Source: an uncultured Bacteroides sp. (GTDB lineage Bacteria > Bacteroidota > Bacteroidia > Bacteroidales > Bacteroidaceae). From it: DNA of 54,184 bases. The first letter of the stretch is position 1. Every line of letters starts with the position of its first letter. A program made the position numbers and the translations under genes. The DNA lies in the NCBI GenBank assembly GCA_900544675.1, contig UQVZ01000023.1, positions 1 to 54,184 on the forward strand, written 5' to 3'. The notes below the pieces were generated by a model that was not told where the DNA came from, made no database searches, and saw only the letters and a program-made list of their open reading frames with translations. This document shows positions 1 through 8,572 of the stretch, in pieces.

Positions 1-25
1 GCGGATTAACCGCTGTCAATGTTGG

Positions 26-103
26 CAAACATAGTAACTTACAGCTGGAAGATTATTAATCTTATCGCTTGAAGATTATTAATCTTGTCAGAAACGAAGC
101 TAT
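26..103. repeat. Palindromic repeat array, left copy
   Basis: Two perfect 15-bp palindromes (AAGATTA-T-TAATCTT) lie at 49-63 and 72-86, spaced 23 bp. A degraded third copy at about 26-40 keeps the same period. The array ends with ACGAAGCTAT at 94-103. The same palindrome, the same 23-bp period and the same trailing decamer occur at 49226-49320, about 49 kb away. The left edge may be cut by the window start. The function is unknown; a REP- or MITE-like intergenic element is one possibility. Confidence 0.8.
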
Positions 104-298
104 CTGCTCCGTTACAGGCAGTAGGATGTGCAGACGTTTTTTAAAGCTTTGTCATGATACCGTGCGCATATAATTTAGATGAAATTTGAAAAAAATAGCG
201 GAAACCGTTAAGTGTTTTTCTTTCTGAGCTTGTTATATAAATGATTTTTGTTTATTACAAAATCCGAATAATGAAGTAAAACTAACCTCTAAGAAAAA

Positions 299-1792
299 AT
301 GTGTAACCTTAAGAAAATACGTGTAAGAAGCATCAAGATGTCTGCGTGTTCGGAAAAATTACTGCGCACGTGTATATTGCTTGTTCTCGTTATGGTGCCT
401 TTGCACTTCATCCATTCCATGACTTTAGCGGAAAAGAACGCTGGAGAAATCACTGTTTCCCAAGCTGAAAAGAACTTGTCGGGAGTTGTCCGCTCGGGAG
501 CTAATGCCTGTATGGGTACGACCTTGACTATCCGTGACGGCAAGGAGGCTACGGGTTATGTCTGTTTCGAACTGGACGAGCCGGCTGCGGCTGATGTGCA
601 GGTCAGCTTTTCGGTGGATGAGGCGGCTCTGGCTGCCTATAATCAGGCGAATGGTACACTTTATACCCTGTATAGCGGAGTGACATTGGCAAACGGTGGA
701 AAGGTGACGATTCCGGCAGGAGAGCGTAAGTCGGATTATATAGCTGTCCGTGTTCCGGCAGGAGGTAGCGGTGATGCCATTGCTATTGCAGCTACGGCAA
801 GCAGCGGAGAAACACTTGTCGCTGATAATAAGTCGTTTGTCTATCGGGTAGCTTCCCTTACGGCACCCCGTTATGAAAAAGAAATCAAGAATCTGTGTTA
901 CATCGAGGTGAATAATGAAAATCCCTTGAATGCGGGTGAATACACTTTGTCAGACGGCAAACCGTTCTTCGATATCGTAAGCGTGTTTGCCGCAAACATT
1001 AACTTGAATGCGGAAGGCATGCCGTATGTTCACTGCAATGAGCAGGTGACTTTCGTTTTGCAACATGCCGATGAAATCATCCGTCCGTTGCAGAAGAAAG
1101 GCATTAAGGTGCATTTGTCTATCTTGGGCAATCACGATGATGCCGGCATGCGCAGCCTGAGCGAAGAAGGGGCGAAGGCATTTGCCAAGGAACTGAAGAT
1201 GTATGCCGATATTTACGGATTCGATGGCTTTGATTTCGATGACGAATATTCCTCTTATGCGGAAAACAATTTCAAAGGAAGCGCTCAATCGGGACGGGGC
1301 GTAGTAGCATCGGTTGCTGAGTGTACAAGCGCTAATTATACCAAACTGATGGAAGCCTGCCGGAAAGAATTGCCGAAAGGCGAAAGTACATTCGGCATTT
1401 ACTGGTACACGGACGACGACCAGCCTGTAGGCTCGAATGTGGAAGCATTGATAGACTATACGGTATATGGCGCGTATGGCAAATTCGATGAATACAGGCA
1501 GCAGGAGCTTAGCAATGCCATCGAAGCTCCATACGCCATTACGCTGAGCGGTCTGGATAATAAAGGGGATATGATTCCGGTTTCTGTAAACGAGGAATAC
1601 CTGAATGATGTGAAAGAAGGGGGATACGGTTATTTCGCATTCTATGACTTGAAGTCGAGCCGTGTCTATACCAAAGAATTCAATCAAGTGGCGCATGTGT
1701 TGTGGAATGGCTTGACTGTAGAGTGGACGGGGTATGTGTATGCACGTACCGATATGACTCCGGTCAAGTTTTCCGCTCCATCTGATAAATGA
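299..1792 (+). CDS. GH18 endo-beta-N-acetylglucosaminidase with DUF1735-type N-terminal domain
   Basis: This is a probable endo-beta-N-acetylglucosaminidase (EndoF/BT3987 type) that cuts the chitobiose core of N-glycans. After a hydrophobic leader (residues about 20-42) comes a beta-rich region (about 50-190) resembling the DUF1735/BT_3987-like N-terminal domain, with the typical YN..NGT.Y and IPAGE segments. A GH18 barrel follows. The catalytic signature DGFDFDDE lies at residues 309-316, with Glu316 the expected acid/base. I see no lipobox, so export by signal peptidase I is likelier than lipidation. The ATG at 299 is preferred because the first codons resemble those of the downstream SusC gene; an ATG at 338 is an alternative. 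It lies just upstream of susC/susD in the same direction, so it probably cuts glycans for that uptake pair. Family confidence is high; the exact glycan is not shown. Confidence 0.88.
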   Translation: MCNLKKIRVRSIKMSACSEKLLRTCILLVLVMVPLHFIHSMTLAEKNAGEITVSQAEKNLSGVVRSGANACMGTTLTIRDGKEATGYVCFELDEPAAADVQVSFSVDEAALAAYNQANGTLYTLYSGVTLANGGKVTIPAGERKSDYIAVRVPAGGSGDAIAIAATASSGETLVADNKSFVYRVASLTAPRYEKEIKNLCYIEVNNENPLNAGEYTLSDGKPFFDIVSVFAANINLNAEGMPYVHCNEQVTFVLQHADEIIRPLQKKGIKVHLSILGNHDDAGMRSLSEEGAKAFAKELKMYADIYGFDGFDFDDEYSSYAENNFKGSAQSGRGVVASVAECTSANYTKLMEACRKELPKGESTFGIYWYTDDDQPVGSNVEALIDYTVYGAYGKFDEYRQQELSNAIEAPYAITLSGLDNKGDMIPVSVNEEYLNDVKEGGYGYFAFYDLKSSRVYTKEFNQVAHVLWNGLTVEWTGYVYARTDMTPVKFSAPSDK

Positions 1793-1877
1793 AAAGCTTC
1801 ATGACCTAAATTGAAGATATGCTGAAACATTGAAATACTCTCTACCTGTTGTTTAATAATAGATAAATAAAAAGTGA

Positions 1878-1913
1878 AAACCCGGAATCTGTGTGTGAAC
1901 ACGGATTCCGGTT
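1878..1913 (+). terminator. Hairpin after the GH18 gene
   Basis: Arms around 1880-1895 (CCCGGAATC then GTGT) and 1900-1913 (ACAC then GATTCCGGTT) form a hairpin with few mismatches. The T tract behind it is weak, so it may only attenuate transcription. The rest of the 309-base gap to susC (1914-2101) is very A+T rich and probably holds the susC leader. I found no convincing TAnnTTTG promoter in it. Confidence 0.55.
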
Positions 1914-2101
1914 CATCATTATTTTATTTTTCCGGTTGGATGAAGATGAATAAGGTGAGTATGCAGAGGTAAAGGAAGAGGTATTTTCACCATGAATTTA
2001 AAATTTTTTATTTTCAGAGTAAGTGTTTTATAAAACATAATTGTTTTTGTGGTATATTCAACTAAATAAATAAAAAGAAAAGAGAGAAGCAATTTAATAG
2101 T

Positions 2102-5100
2102 ATGTTTAACCTTAGAAACGTAAGTATGAGAAGCAAACACTCGTGCATGAGCTCGAAGAAACTCGTTCGGGCATTATTGGTTTCGGCGCTGTTTACTGTA
2201 CCTACACAGTTGGTGTCGGCGCAATTAAACATTGCATTGACCAATACTCAGTTGGGGACTATGATTCAGCAGATTCAGTCTCAGTCCCAGTATCAATTCT
2301 TTTACGATGATGAGCTGGCAGATACCCCTATCGGTTCGGTGAATGCCAACGGCTCTACTGTAGAAGAAGTCCTCGATCAGGCATTAGCAGGTAAGGGTAT
2401 CAGTTATGTGGTAGACGACAATGTCATTTACTTGTCGAAAGCATCTACTTCTACTACCGCTGCCACTACTAATGCGGCGCAAGAAGAGCAGCAACAGCAA
2501 ATCACCGGACGTGTCATCGATTCAACAGGCGAGGCATTGATTGGTGTATCTGTCGTTCAGAAAGGAACTACTAACGGAAACATTACCGATTGGGATGGTA
2601 ACTTTACGGTAAATGTGCCGGTAGGTTCTGTCCTGCAGTTCTCTTACATTGGCTATAAAACCGTGGAAATGACGGTAGAAGCTGGTAAGAATGTGATTAA
2701 CCTCACGATGGAGGAAGACTCCGAGATGCTGGACGAAGTGGTAGTAACCGCGTTGGGTATCAAACGTGAGAAGAAAATGTTGGGTTATGCCGTTCAGGAA
2801 GTGAAAGGCGATGACCTGAACAAGACGGGAGACCCCTCGGTGACCAGTGCATTGCAAGGTAAAGTAGCCGGTCTGTCGATGAATACTTCATCTACCGGTT
2901 TGGGCGGTTCTACCAAGATTACCATCCGTGGTAACTCTTCATTGAGCGATAACAACCAACCGTTGTGGATTGTGGACGGTGTTCCGTTCAGCGACAACAG
3001 CAATTCAAGCGCTTCATTTTATGGAGGCGTTGACCGTGGTGGTGCTTCGCTGGATATCAATCCGGACGATATCGAAAGCATTTCGGTATTGAAAGGTCCG
3101 AATGCGGCGGCTCTTTACGGTAGCCGTGCCGGTAACGGTGTTATCTTGGTAACAACGAAGAAAGGCTCGAAGAAAGACGGCTTCGGTGTCCGTTATAGCG
3201 GTAACTTCACCTGGACAAAAGTGGCCGAGACCTTGGATATGCAGGAACGTTACGGACAAGGTCATATCGACTCTAATACAGGTGCTGTTTACTCGACCGA
3301 TGATTCGGGTAGCTGGGGACCGGTATTGGATGGCAGCATGAAAGAAGCCTGGAATGGAGAAACCTATGCTTTCTCTAAATATGGCAACAAGCTGAAAGAT
3401 TATTTCGAAACCGGATTCTCGCAGACACATAATGTATCTATTCAGAACGGTACGGAGACTTCGCATTACCGTGCATCGTTTGGCGCATCAAATAATGACG
3501 GTGTGTTCCCGAACGAAAAACTGCAACGTATCAACGTAGACTTGAATGCAGGTACGGAACTCAACAAGTACTTGTCGATGGACGGAAAGATTTCTTTGTC
3601 GCGCACCAAAGCTGAAGACCGTCCGCAATATGGTACTTACGGTGCCATCAACCAGTTGATGGGTATTCCGCATAACGTACGTTTGGATGACTTGAAGCAA
3701 TATTCGGATGAAGACCACGTACATGTGAACTGGTTTGGTCCTTCTGCCGGTATCCGTAATCCGTATTATGTATTGAACCAGCGTCACAACTCTGATGAAC
3801 GTTGGCGTGCATTCGGTTACTACAATGCAAAAATCAATTTCACCGACTGGTTGCATTTCTCGGCTAAATATGCGTTCGATTACTATCGTACCCGTATTGA
3901 AGATACGAATGCCGGTGACGGTATCAACGGTGAAAGCTCTTTGGCTTTGATTACAAATGATGAAATGAACCGTAGCGAAGAGAACTTCTTCGAGTCAAAT
4001 GCCGAATTCATGTTGATGAGCGACAAGCAGATTACCGATAATTTCCGTTTGGGAGTGAACGTAGGTGCTAACTTCATGTACCAGAAGTACGAGACGCTGA
4101 ATGCCGGTGTGGGTAATATGTTGATTAAAGGCAACTGGATGTTCAATGCTGCCAACTTGCTCCGTACAGCGGGAGAAAATGGTTACGAACGTGCCATGAA
4201 CTCTGTATTCGGTTCGGCTCAGCTGGCATGGAAAGAATATTTGGCATTGGACGTGACTGCCCGTAACGACTGGTCGTCTACCTTGCCGAAGCAGAACAAT
4301 TCGTTCTTCTATCCGTCTGCCAACTTGAGTTTCGTTATCTCTGACTTTGTACGTTCGTTGGACAAAGAATTGCCCAGCTGGTTGACATTTGCCAAGTTGC
4401 GTTTGTCTGCTGCCCAGGTAGGTAAGGATACCGAACCGTATCAGTTGTATAATACGTATTCCTATAGTTTCGATAACGGCATCCTGACTCCGAGCCGTGA
4501 CAATGTGAAGCTGAATGACCAGTTGAAGCCGGAAATCGCGACTTCCTACGAAGTAGGTTTGGATATGCGATTCTTCGATAACCGTTTGGGCTTTGACTTT
4601 ACCTATTATTATAGCAAGACCAAGAACCAGATTATGAAAGTGCCTGCTGCTGCTCCGTGGTCGGGCGGACAATGGGTGAATGCCGGTTTGATTTCGAACC
4701 AAGGTGTTGAATTGATGATTTATTCAACCATCGTAGATACGAAAGACTTTACTTTCGACTTGAATGTGAATATGGCTCACAACGTTTCTATGGTGAAAGA
4801 ACTGGCTCCTGATCAAGGCGTGAAATACATGTTCTTCAATGGTGATACCAACTTCCCGATTAGTGTAGGTGCCCGTGAAGGGGAAAAATTGGGTGAAATC
4901 TATGCCAATACACTTTACCAGCGTGATGAAAACGGTAATATCGTCGTAGGTGCCAACGGTATGCCTTTGACCATTACCGATGAAGCAGAACGTGTAGCTA
5001 ATCCGATTGGTAATATCCAGCCGAAGCTGACCATGTCTGTATCTCCGACCTTTACTTACAAAGGCATTACCTTGTCGGCAATGTTCGACATGAAGTTTGG

Positions 5101-5539
5101 CGGTGATATCCTTTCTTATTCAGAAATGGTGGCTACTGGTAATGGTTTGGCTGCCCGTACGGCTGACCGTGGAGAAGATAATAATTATAAGATGGTATTC
5201 CCGGGTGTAACCGAAAGCGGTGCGGTCAATACAACAGAAATCACGGCTTCTCAGTATTATGGCGCGTTGCTGCCGGAAGACTTCCTGTATGACGCTTCGT
5301 TCATCAAGCTGAAAGAATTGTCATTGGGCTACTCGTTCCCGTCGAAACTGTTGAAGAAGACTCCGTTGACCTCGTTGAATGTTTCCTTCGTAGCACGTAA
5401 CTTGTGCTATCTGTTGAAGCATACTCCGGGTACAAGTCCTGAAGGAGGTTATGATACAACGATGTTCTCTCAGGCTATCGACTATGCGGCTCTGCCTTAC
5501 ACCCGCACATTCGGTTTGTCAGTTAGTTTAGGTTTTTAA
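2102..5539 (+). CDS. SusC-like TonB-dependent outer-membrane transporter with STN domain
   Basis: This is a SusC/RagA-family outer-membrane barrel that imports oligosaccharides with its SusD lid, powered by TonB-ExbBD. At 1145 aa it is in the usual range for an STN-bearing SusC. In order: a signal peptide ending near VSA-Q (about 40), an STN (secretin/TonB N-terminal) domain at about 41-110 (repeated QSQ, then FFYDDEL), a carboxypeptidase-like regulatory domain at about 130-215, the TonB-box-like DEVVVTALG near 218-226, the plug, then the barrel ending in an aromatic residue (SLGF). An STN domain usually means signalling to a FecR-type anti-sigma factor and ECF sigma factor. No such pair is adjacent here; it could lie left of the window. 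The susD gene follows after 21 nt. With the GH18 neighbour, the likely substrate is a host N-glycan (inference). Confidence 0.95.
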   Translation: MFNLRNVSMRSKHSCMSSKKLVRALLVSALFTVPTQLVSAQLNIALTNTQLGTMIQQIQSQSQYQFFYDDELADTPIGSVNANGSTVEEVLDQALAGKGISYVVDDNVIYLSKASTSTTAATTNAAQEEQQQQITGRVIDSTGEALIGVSVVQKGTTNGNITDWDGNFTVNVPVGSVLQFSYIGYKTVEMTVEAGKNVINLTMEEDSEMLDEVVVTALGIKREKKMLGYAVQEVKGDDLNKTGDPSVTSALQGKVAGLSMNTSSTGLGGSTKITIRGNSSLSDNNQPLWIVDGVPFSDNSNSSASFYGGVDRGGASLDINPDDIESISVLKGPNAAALYGSRAGNGVILVTTKKGSKKDGFGVRYSGNFTWTKVAETLDMQERYGQGHIDSNTGAVYSTDDSGSWGPVLDGSMKEAWNGETYAFSKYGNKLKDYFETGFSQTHNVSIQNGTETSHYRASFGASNNDGVFPNEKLQRINVDLNAGTELNKYLSMDGKISLSRTKAEDRPQYGTYGAINQLMGIPHNVRLDDLKQYSDEDHVHVNWFGPSAGIRNPYYVLNQRHNSDERWRAFGYYNAKINFTDWLHFSAKYAFDYYRTRIEDTNAGDGINGESSLALITNDEMNRSEENFFESNAEFMLMSDKQITDNFRLGVNVGANFMYQKYETLNAGVGNMLIKGNWMFNAANLLRTAGENGYERAMNSVFGSAQLAWKEYLALDVTARNDWSSTLPKQNNSFFYPSANLSFVISDFVRSLDKELPSWLTFAKLRLSAAQVGKDTEPYQLYNTYSYSFDNGILTPSRDNVKLNDQLKPEIATSYEVGLDMRFFDNRLGFDFTYYYSKTKNQIMKVPAAAPWSGGQWVNAGLISNQGVELMIYSTIVDTKDFTFDLNVNMAHNVSMVKELAPDQGVKYMFFNGDTNFPISVGAREGEKLGEIYANTLYQRDENGNIVVGANGMPLTITDEAERVANPIGNIQPKLTMSVSPTFTYKGITLSAMFDMKFGGDILSYSEMVATGNGLAARTADRGEDNNYKMVFPGVTESGAVNTTEITASQYYGALLPEDFLYDASFIKLKELSLGYSFPSKLLKKTPLTSLNVSFVARNLCYLLKHTPGTSPEGGYDTTMFSQAIDYAALPYTRTFGLSVSLGF

Positions 5540-5560
5540 TCTTAAATAAAATAGTAACGT

Positions 5561-7387
5561 ATGAAATTCAATATGTATAAGTCTGTGGCTATGTGCTCTC
5601 TGTTGGCACTATTGGCAGGATGTCATGACTTTGAAGAAATGAATACCAATCCTTACCAGCCGGTTTATGACCCGACTATCATAGGCGGTACGGGTGAAGG
5701 CATTGATATAGACTATACCGTGTCGGACAATGCGCTGGAAAGCTTGCGCGCTACAGAAGGTTCGGCAGGTGCGACTTTTTATAACTTTGTTTACGAAGGT
5801 CTGTATAATGATTATCAGATTGCGACCAATCTGACTCATGATATATATGCCGGCTATTGGGGAAACAATGTAAGTGGATTTGTGCAAAACTCTCCTACTT
5901 ATTCGTATAACGACGGCTGGTCGGCAGCACGTTGGAGACACTTCTACGATGACCGTACGGTGAGTGAGTATAGCCAGTTGATTAAAACGTTCTGGTTCTG
6001 CGACAAAGAATACTATCATACGGCGTTTTACATTACCCGTATCTATTATGCGTTCTTGATGTCCGCACAAACCGATACGTATGGTGATATTCCTATTAAG
6101 TATTATGTGAAAGGTGCGCTTCCGCCGGAAGAAAATGTAGAATACTCTTCGCAGGAAGAAGTGTACGGCATGATTTTCGATATATTGGATCAGGCGATTA
6201 CCAACTTGCATAACATTCCTTCCGGGCAGCAATTTAGTTTTGGAGAAGATGAGGATGTGTGCTACGGCGGTGATGTGGAGCAGTGGATACGTTTTGCTAA
6301 TACATTGCGTCTGCGCCTGGCATTGCGTATTTCCAATGTAAATCCGAGTCTGGCTAAACAGCAGGGTGAAGCTGCGCTCAATGACCCGTCGGGCTTGATG
6401 CAGAGCCAGGAAGACAATATGACCCTGAGACCGAAACGTCAGTATATTACAGGCGGTAACGAAAACATCTATGCACTGTTGTTCTCTTGGACTGCCAATG
6501 TGGTGCTTCCGAAAGAAATGGAATGGGCTTACAAGAACCAGGCTTTGAGACCGGGCGTAACAACTTCTGCACAGGGATTTGAACAGAAAGCGCCTTCAAA
6601 CTTGTACACGGCAGGCGGCGCAGACGAAACACTGTTCAATGCAAGTGAGGATAACTGTTACCTTGACCCGCGTTGTAACATCCTTTGGTTCCGTCCGACA
6701 GAGTTTGCTAAATTGAATCAGGCTGTTCCCGAAGAGGATTTGACGAAGGATTTCTGCGGTGTACGTAATGGTGAAACCAATATCGGCGGTTCTTATACCA
6801 CCACTTATTCGCCTAACCGTTGCAACTTGCAGTCGGATGTGATGAATCCGAAGATTTGGTGGAACTTGGCTCGTGAAATCGTTTGGTTCGGCTATTCGGA
6901 AAGCTTGTTCCTGAAAGCGGAAGCTGCATTGCGTGGCTGGACGGGTGCCGCTCTTACTGAATCGGCAAGAGATTATTACTTGGACGGTATCCGTGCTTCG
7001 ATGGACTATTACGGCATTGCCGAAGCCGATTATAGCGATTACATCAATAACCTGCAAGGACTGGCTGCTTTTGACGGAGGTTCACGTGAAGAGCAATTGG
7101 AACAGATTATCACTCAGAAGTGGATTGCTGTATTCCCGAATGGAAACGAAGGTTGGGCAGAACTGCGCCGTACCGATTATCCGCGTTATGCATTGCTTCC
7201 GCAAGGCGGTAACAACTCGAATGGTGAAATACCGAATACGAAGTTGATTAAACGCGTACAATATCCGGACAGTGAATCACGTAACCCGTTGAAGCCGACT
7301 TATACACAAGGTGATAAAGTTTGGTGGGACGTAGCTGACACGATGGATGATAATGGCAGATGGCATCAGCCAAACAACTTTAGATAA
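5561..7387 (+). CDS. SusD/RagB-like surface glycan-binding lipoprotein
   Basis: This lipoprotein partners the preceding SusC and caps its barrel to capture glycans at the cell surface. The N-terminus has a clear lipobox (LLAG-C, Cys21), followed by the N-T-N-P motif (residues about 28-31) common in the SusD-like_2 group that often accompanies GH18 endoglycosidase loci. The rest is rich in Tyr and Trp and ends near residue 608, a normal length. It is 21 nt downstream of susC, and a strong hairpin follows it, so susC and susD form one transcription unit, possibly with readthrough from the GH18 gene. Family assignment is firm; the ligand is inferred only from the GH18 gene. Confidence 0.93.
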   Translation: MKFNMYKSVAMCSLLALLAGCHDFEEMNTNPYQPVYDPTIIGGTGEGIDIDYTVSDNALESLRATEGSAGATFYNFVYEGLYNDYQIATNLTHDIYAGYWGNNVSGFVQNSPTYSYNDGWSAARWRHFYDDRTVSEYSQLIKTFWFCDKEYYHTAFYITRIYYAFLMSAQTDTYGDIPIKYYVKGALPPEENVEYSSQEEVYGMIFDILDQAITNLHNIPSGQQFSFGEDEDVCYGGDVEQWIRFANTLRLRLALRISNVNPSLAKQQGEAALNDPSGLMQSQEDNMTLRPKRQYITGGNENIYALLFSWTANVVLPKEMEWAYKNQALRPGVTTSAQGFEQKAPSNLYTAGGADETLFNASEDNCYLDPRCNILWFRPTEFAKLNQAVPEEDLTKDFCGVRNGETNIGGSYTTTYSPNRCNLQSDVMNPKIWWNLAREIVWFGYSESLFLKAEAALRGWTGAALTESARDYYLDGIRASMDYYGIAEADYSDYINNLQGLAAFDGGSREEQLEQIITQKWIAVFPNGNEGWAELRRTDYPRYALLPQGGNNSNGEIPNTKLIKRVQYPDSESRNPLKPTYTQGDKVWWDVADTMDDNGRWHQPNNFR

Positions 7388-7428
7388 ATGATAAGGTAAA
7401 AAGGACTTGATGAGTCTATAAGTTTTCA

Positions 7429-7462
7429 AACCCGGACATGGTTGCATGCTCCGGGTTTTTTT
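7429..7462 (+). terminator. Rho-independent terminator after susD
   Basis: Arms AACCCGGA (7429-7436) and TCCGGGTT (7450-7457) are followed by a run of T to 7462. It lies 42 nt after the susD stop codon and closes the GH18/susC/susD locus. Confidence 0.9.
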
Positions 7463-7536
7463 AGTATGTCCTTTTTAGATAGAGCGGTTTGATTGGGATA
7501 GAAGTTGATAAAAACAAAAAAGCGATATTCATCTGT

Positions 7537-7596
7537 TTATGAACACCGCCGGCTTCCTAAAGAACCCCCATAATAGGGTTCTTGTTTCATCATCAT
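7537..7596 (-). CDS. Possible 19-residue peptide ORF
   Basis: A minus-strand frame begins with three consecutive ATG codons at 7596-7588 and ends with TAA at 7539-7537. It encodes a short peptide with the core KQEPYYGGSLGS. A purine-rich stretch lies upstream. It overlaps the hairpin of the candidate transcript. I do not recognise a family, and such a short frame could be chance. Confidence 0.2.
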   Translation of the reverse strand: MMMKQEPYYGGSLGSRRCS

Positions 7597-7691
7597 TCAG
7601 TTGTTGTGTTTTTGTTATCCTTCTCTTTTCTTTTTACCTCATGCACTTACTAATTCCTATTGAACGGTAATTCCTGAAAACTTACCTTATT

Positions 7692-7802
7692 TCTAATACC
7701 TAAAAAACAAAAAACATCTAATACCTTAATCTAATACCTTTTCGTTTTAAATCGTTTACCTTAAATCTAATACCTTTAGTTTTGCTATATTGTCTAATAC
7801 CT
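7692..7802. repeat. Five copies of decamer TCTAATACCT
   Basis: Exact copies start at 7692, 7717, 7730, 7766 and 7793, all in the same orientation (AGGTATTAGA on the minus strand). Spacing is irregular: 25, 13, 36 and 27 bp. The region is A+T rich and lies between two convergent genes, so the copies are unlikely to be operators for a flanking gene. They would all fall inside the candidate minus-strand transcript. Confidence 0.8.
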
Positions 7803-8098
7803 ATTAGTTAAGTGCTTATTGGTTTCACAACCACGATGCAAAGGTATAGCTTTTTTAGTTATCTGCAATAGAGACATGGGAATTATTATAAAAAATGCTA
7901 TATTTCTTGACCTATATCATTTCGTATCTTTTGCAATCGTCCGTGAAAAGGGGCTTTGTGTGCGGAAATAGCTCTCGTGTGCGCGATAACGGATGCTTTT
8001 TAACCTGATTGGGGGATTTATAGCCAAGAGAACGAAGTTGCTTAAATCGTAACTCTATTTTTGCTTTTAACGCTGAATTGTTAAAACAACTGCTTCTG

Positions 8099-8569
8099 CT
8101 ATGGGTTGTCAGGTAAGTTCAAGATGCGTTGGTTGCTGCTTCCCCGGAACTCCAGGTAAGGAGAATAGAGGGATTGTTCGAATTTACCGTCTACCAGTAC
8201 ATCGATATAAGTAAGAATGGGGCTGCGCCGAGGGTCGGCAAGCAATTCTTCGTAAGTATATCCGGTGTAGCACCAGATGTTCAGTCCTGTACGTTGGCGG
8301 AATTTCCGGATAACGGGTAAAAACTCTTCCGGATTGTAAAAAGGGTCTCCGCCCGAAAATGTAATTCCGTCCAGCAACGGATTGGCATTGATATGCTCAA
8401 TGAACGTATCGATTTCTTTATCTGTCAAAGGCTTGCCGGCTTGAGGGTTCCACGATTCGGGATTATGGCAACCTTTGCAGTGGTGGCTGCATCCTGCCAG
8501 GTAGAGGGAAAAGCGTATGCCTTCCCCGTCTACAATGGTTTCTGGGTATGTATATAAATAATGAAGCAT
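8099..8569 (-). CDS. nrdG: Anaerobic ribonucleotide reductase activating protein (radical SAM)
   Basis: NrdG uses S-adenosylmethionine and a [4Fe-4S] cluster to install the glycyl radical on NrdD. The cluster motif is C27-x3-C31-x2-C34, followed by HNPESW, which is typical of NrdG. The GGDP-like segment (FSGGDPFY) of the SAM-binding region is present. At 156 aa it has the normal NrdG length. It lies 3 nt downstream of nrdD and is clearly co-transcribed with it. It supports dNTP synthesis without oxygen, as expected in an obligate anaerobe. Confidence 0.95.
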   Translation of the reverse strand: MLHYLYTYPETIVDGEGIRFSLYLAGCSHHCKGCHNPESWNPQAGKPLTDKEIDTFIEHINANPLLDGITFSGGDPFYNPEEFLPVIRKFRQRTGLNIWCYTGYTYEELLADPRRSPILTYIDVLVDGKFEQSLYSPYLEFRGSSNQRILNLPDNP

Positions 8570-8572
8570 CTT

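Larger units (their letters stand above)
7537..7868 (-). ncRNA. Candidate small minus-strand transcript with decamer repeats
   Basis: The 711-base gap between susD and nrdG holds no conserved gene. On the minus strand there is a good Bacteroidetes promoter: TTG at 7868-7866, a 19-nt spacer, then TACCTTTG at 7846-7839. Downstream the RNA would carry five AGGTATTAGA copies, and then a hairpin with arms at 7583-7576 and 7567-7560 (AAGAACCC/GGGTTCTT) that lacks a long U tract. A 19-codon reading frame (7596-7537) overlaps the hairpin. The RNA itself is inferred. The remaining 7869-8098 shows no further feature to me. Confidence 0.4.

Noticed and set aside
3995..4702. Open frames on the minus strand within susC
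   Set aside because: SusC is intact and well conserved on the plus strand; these are antisense shadows.
7692..7802. The decamer repeats as a CRISPR array
   Set aside because: The repeats are only 10 bp, spacing is irregular (13-36 bp), and no cas gene is present.
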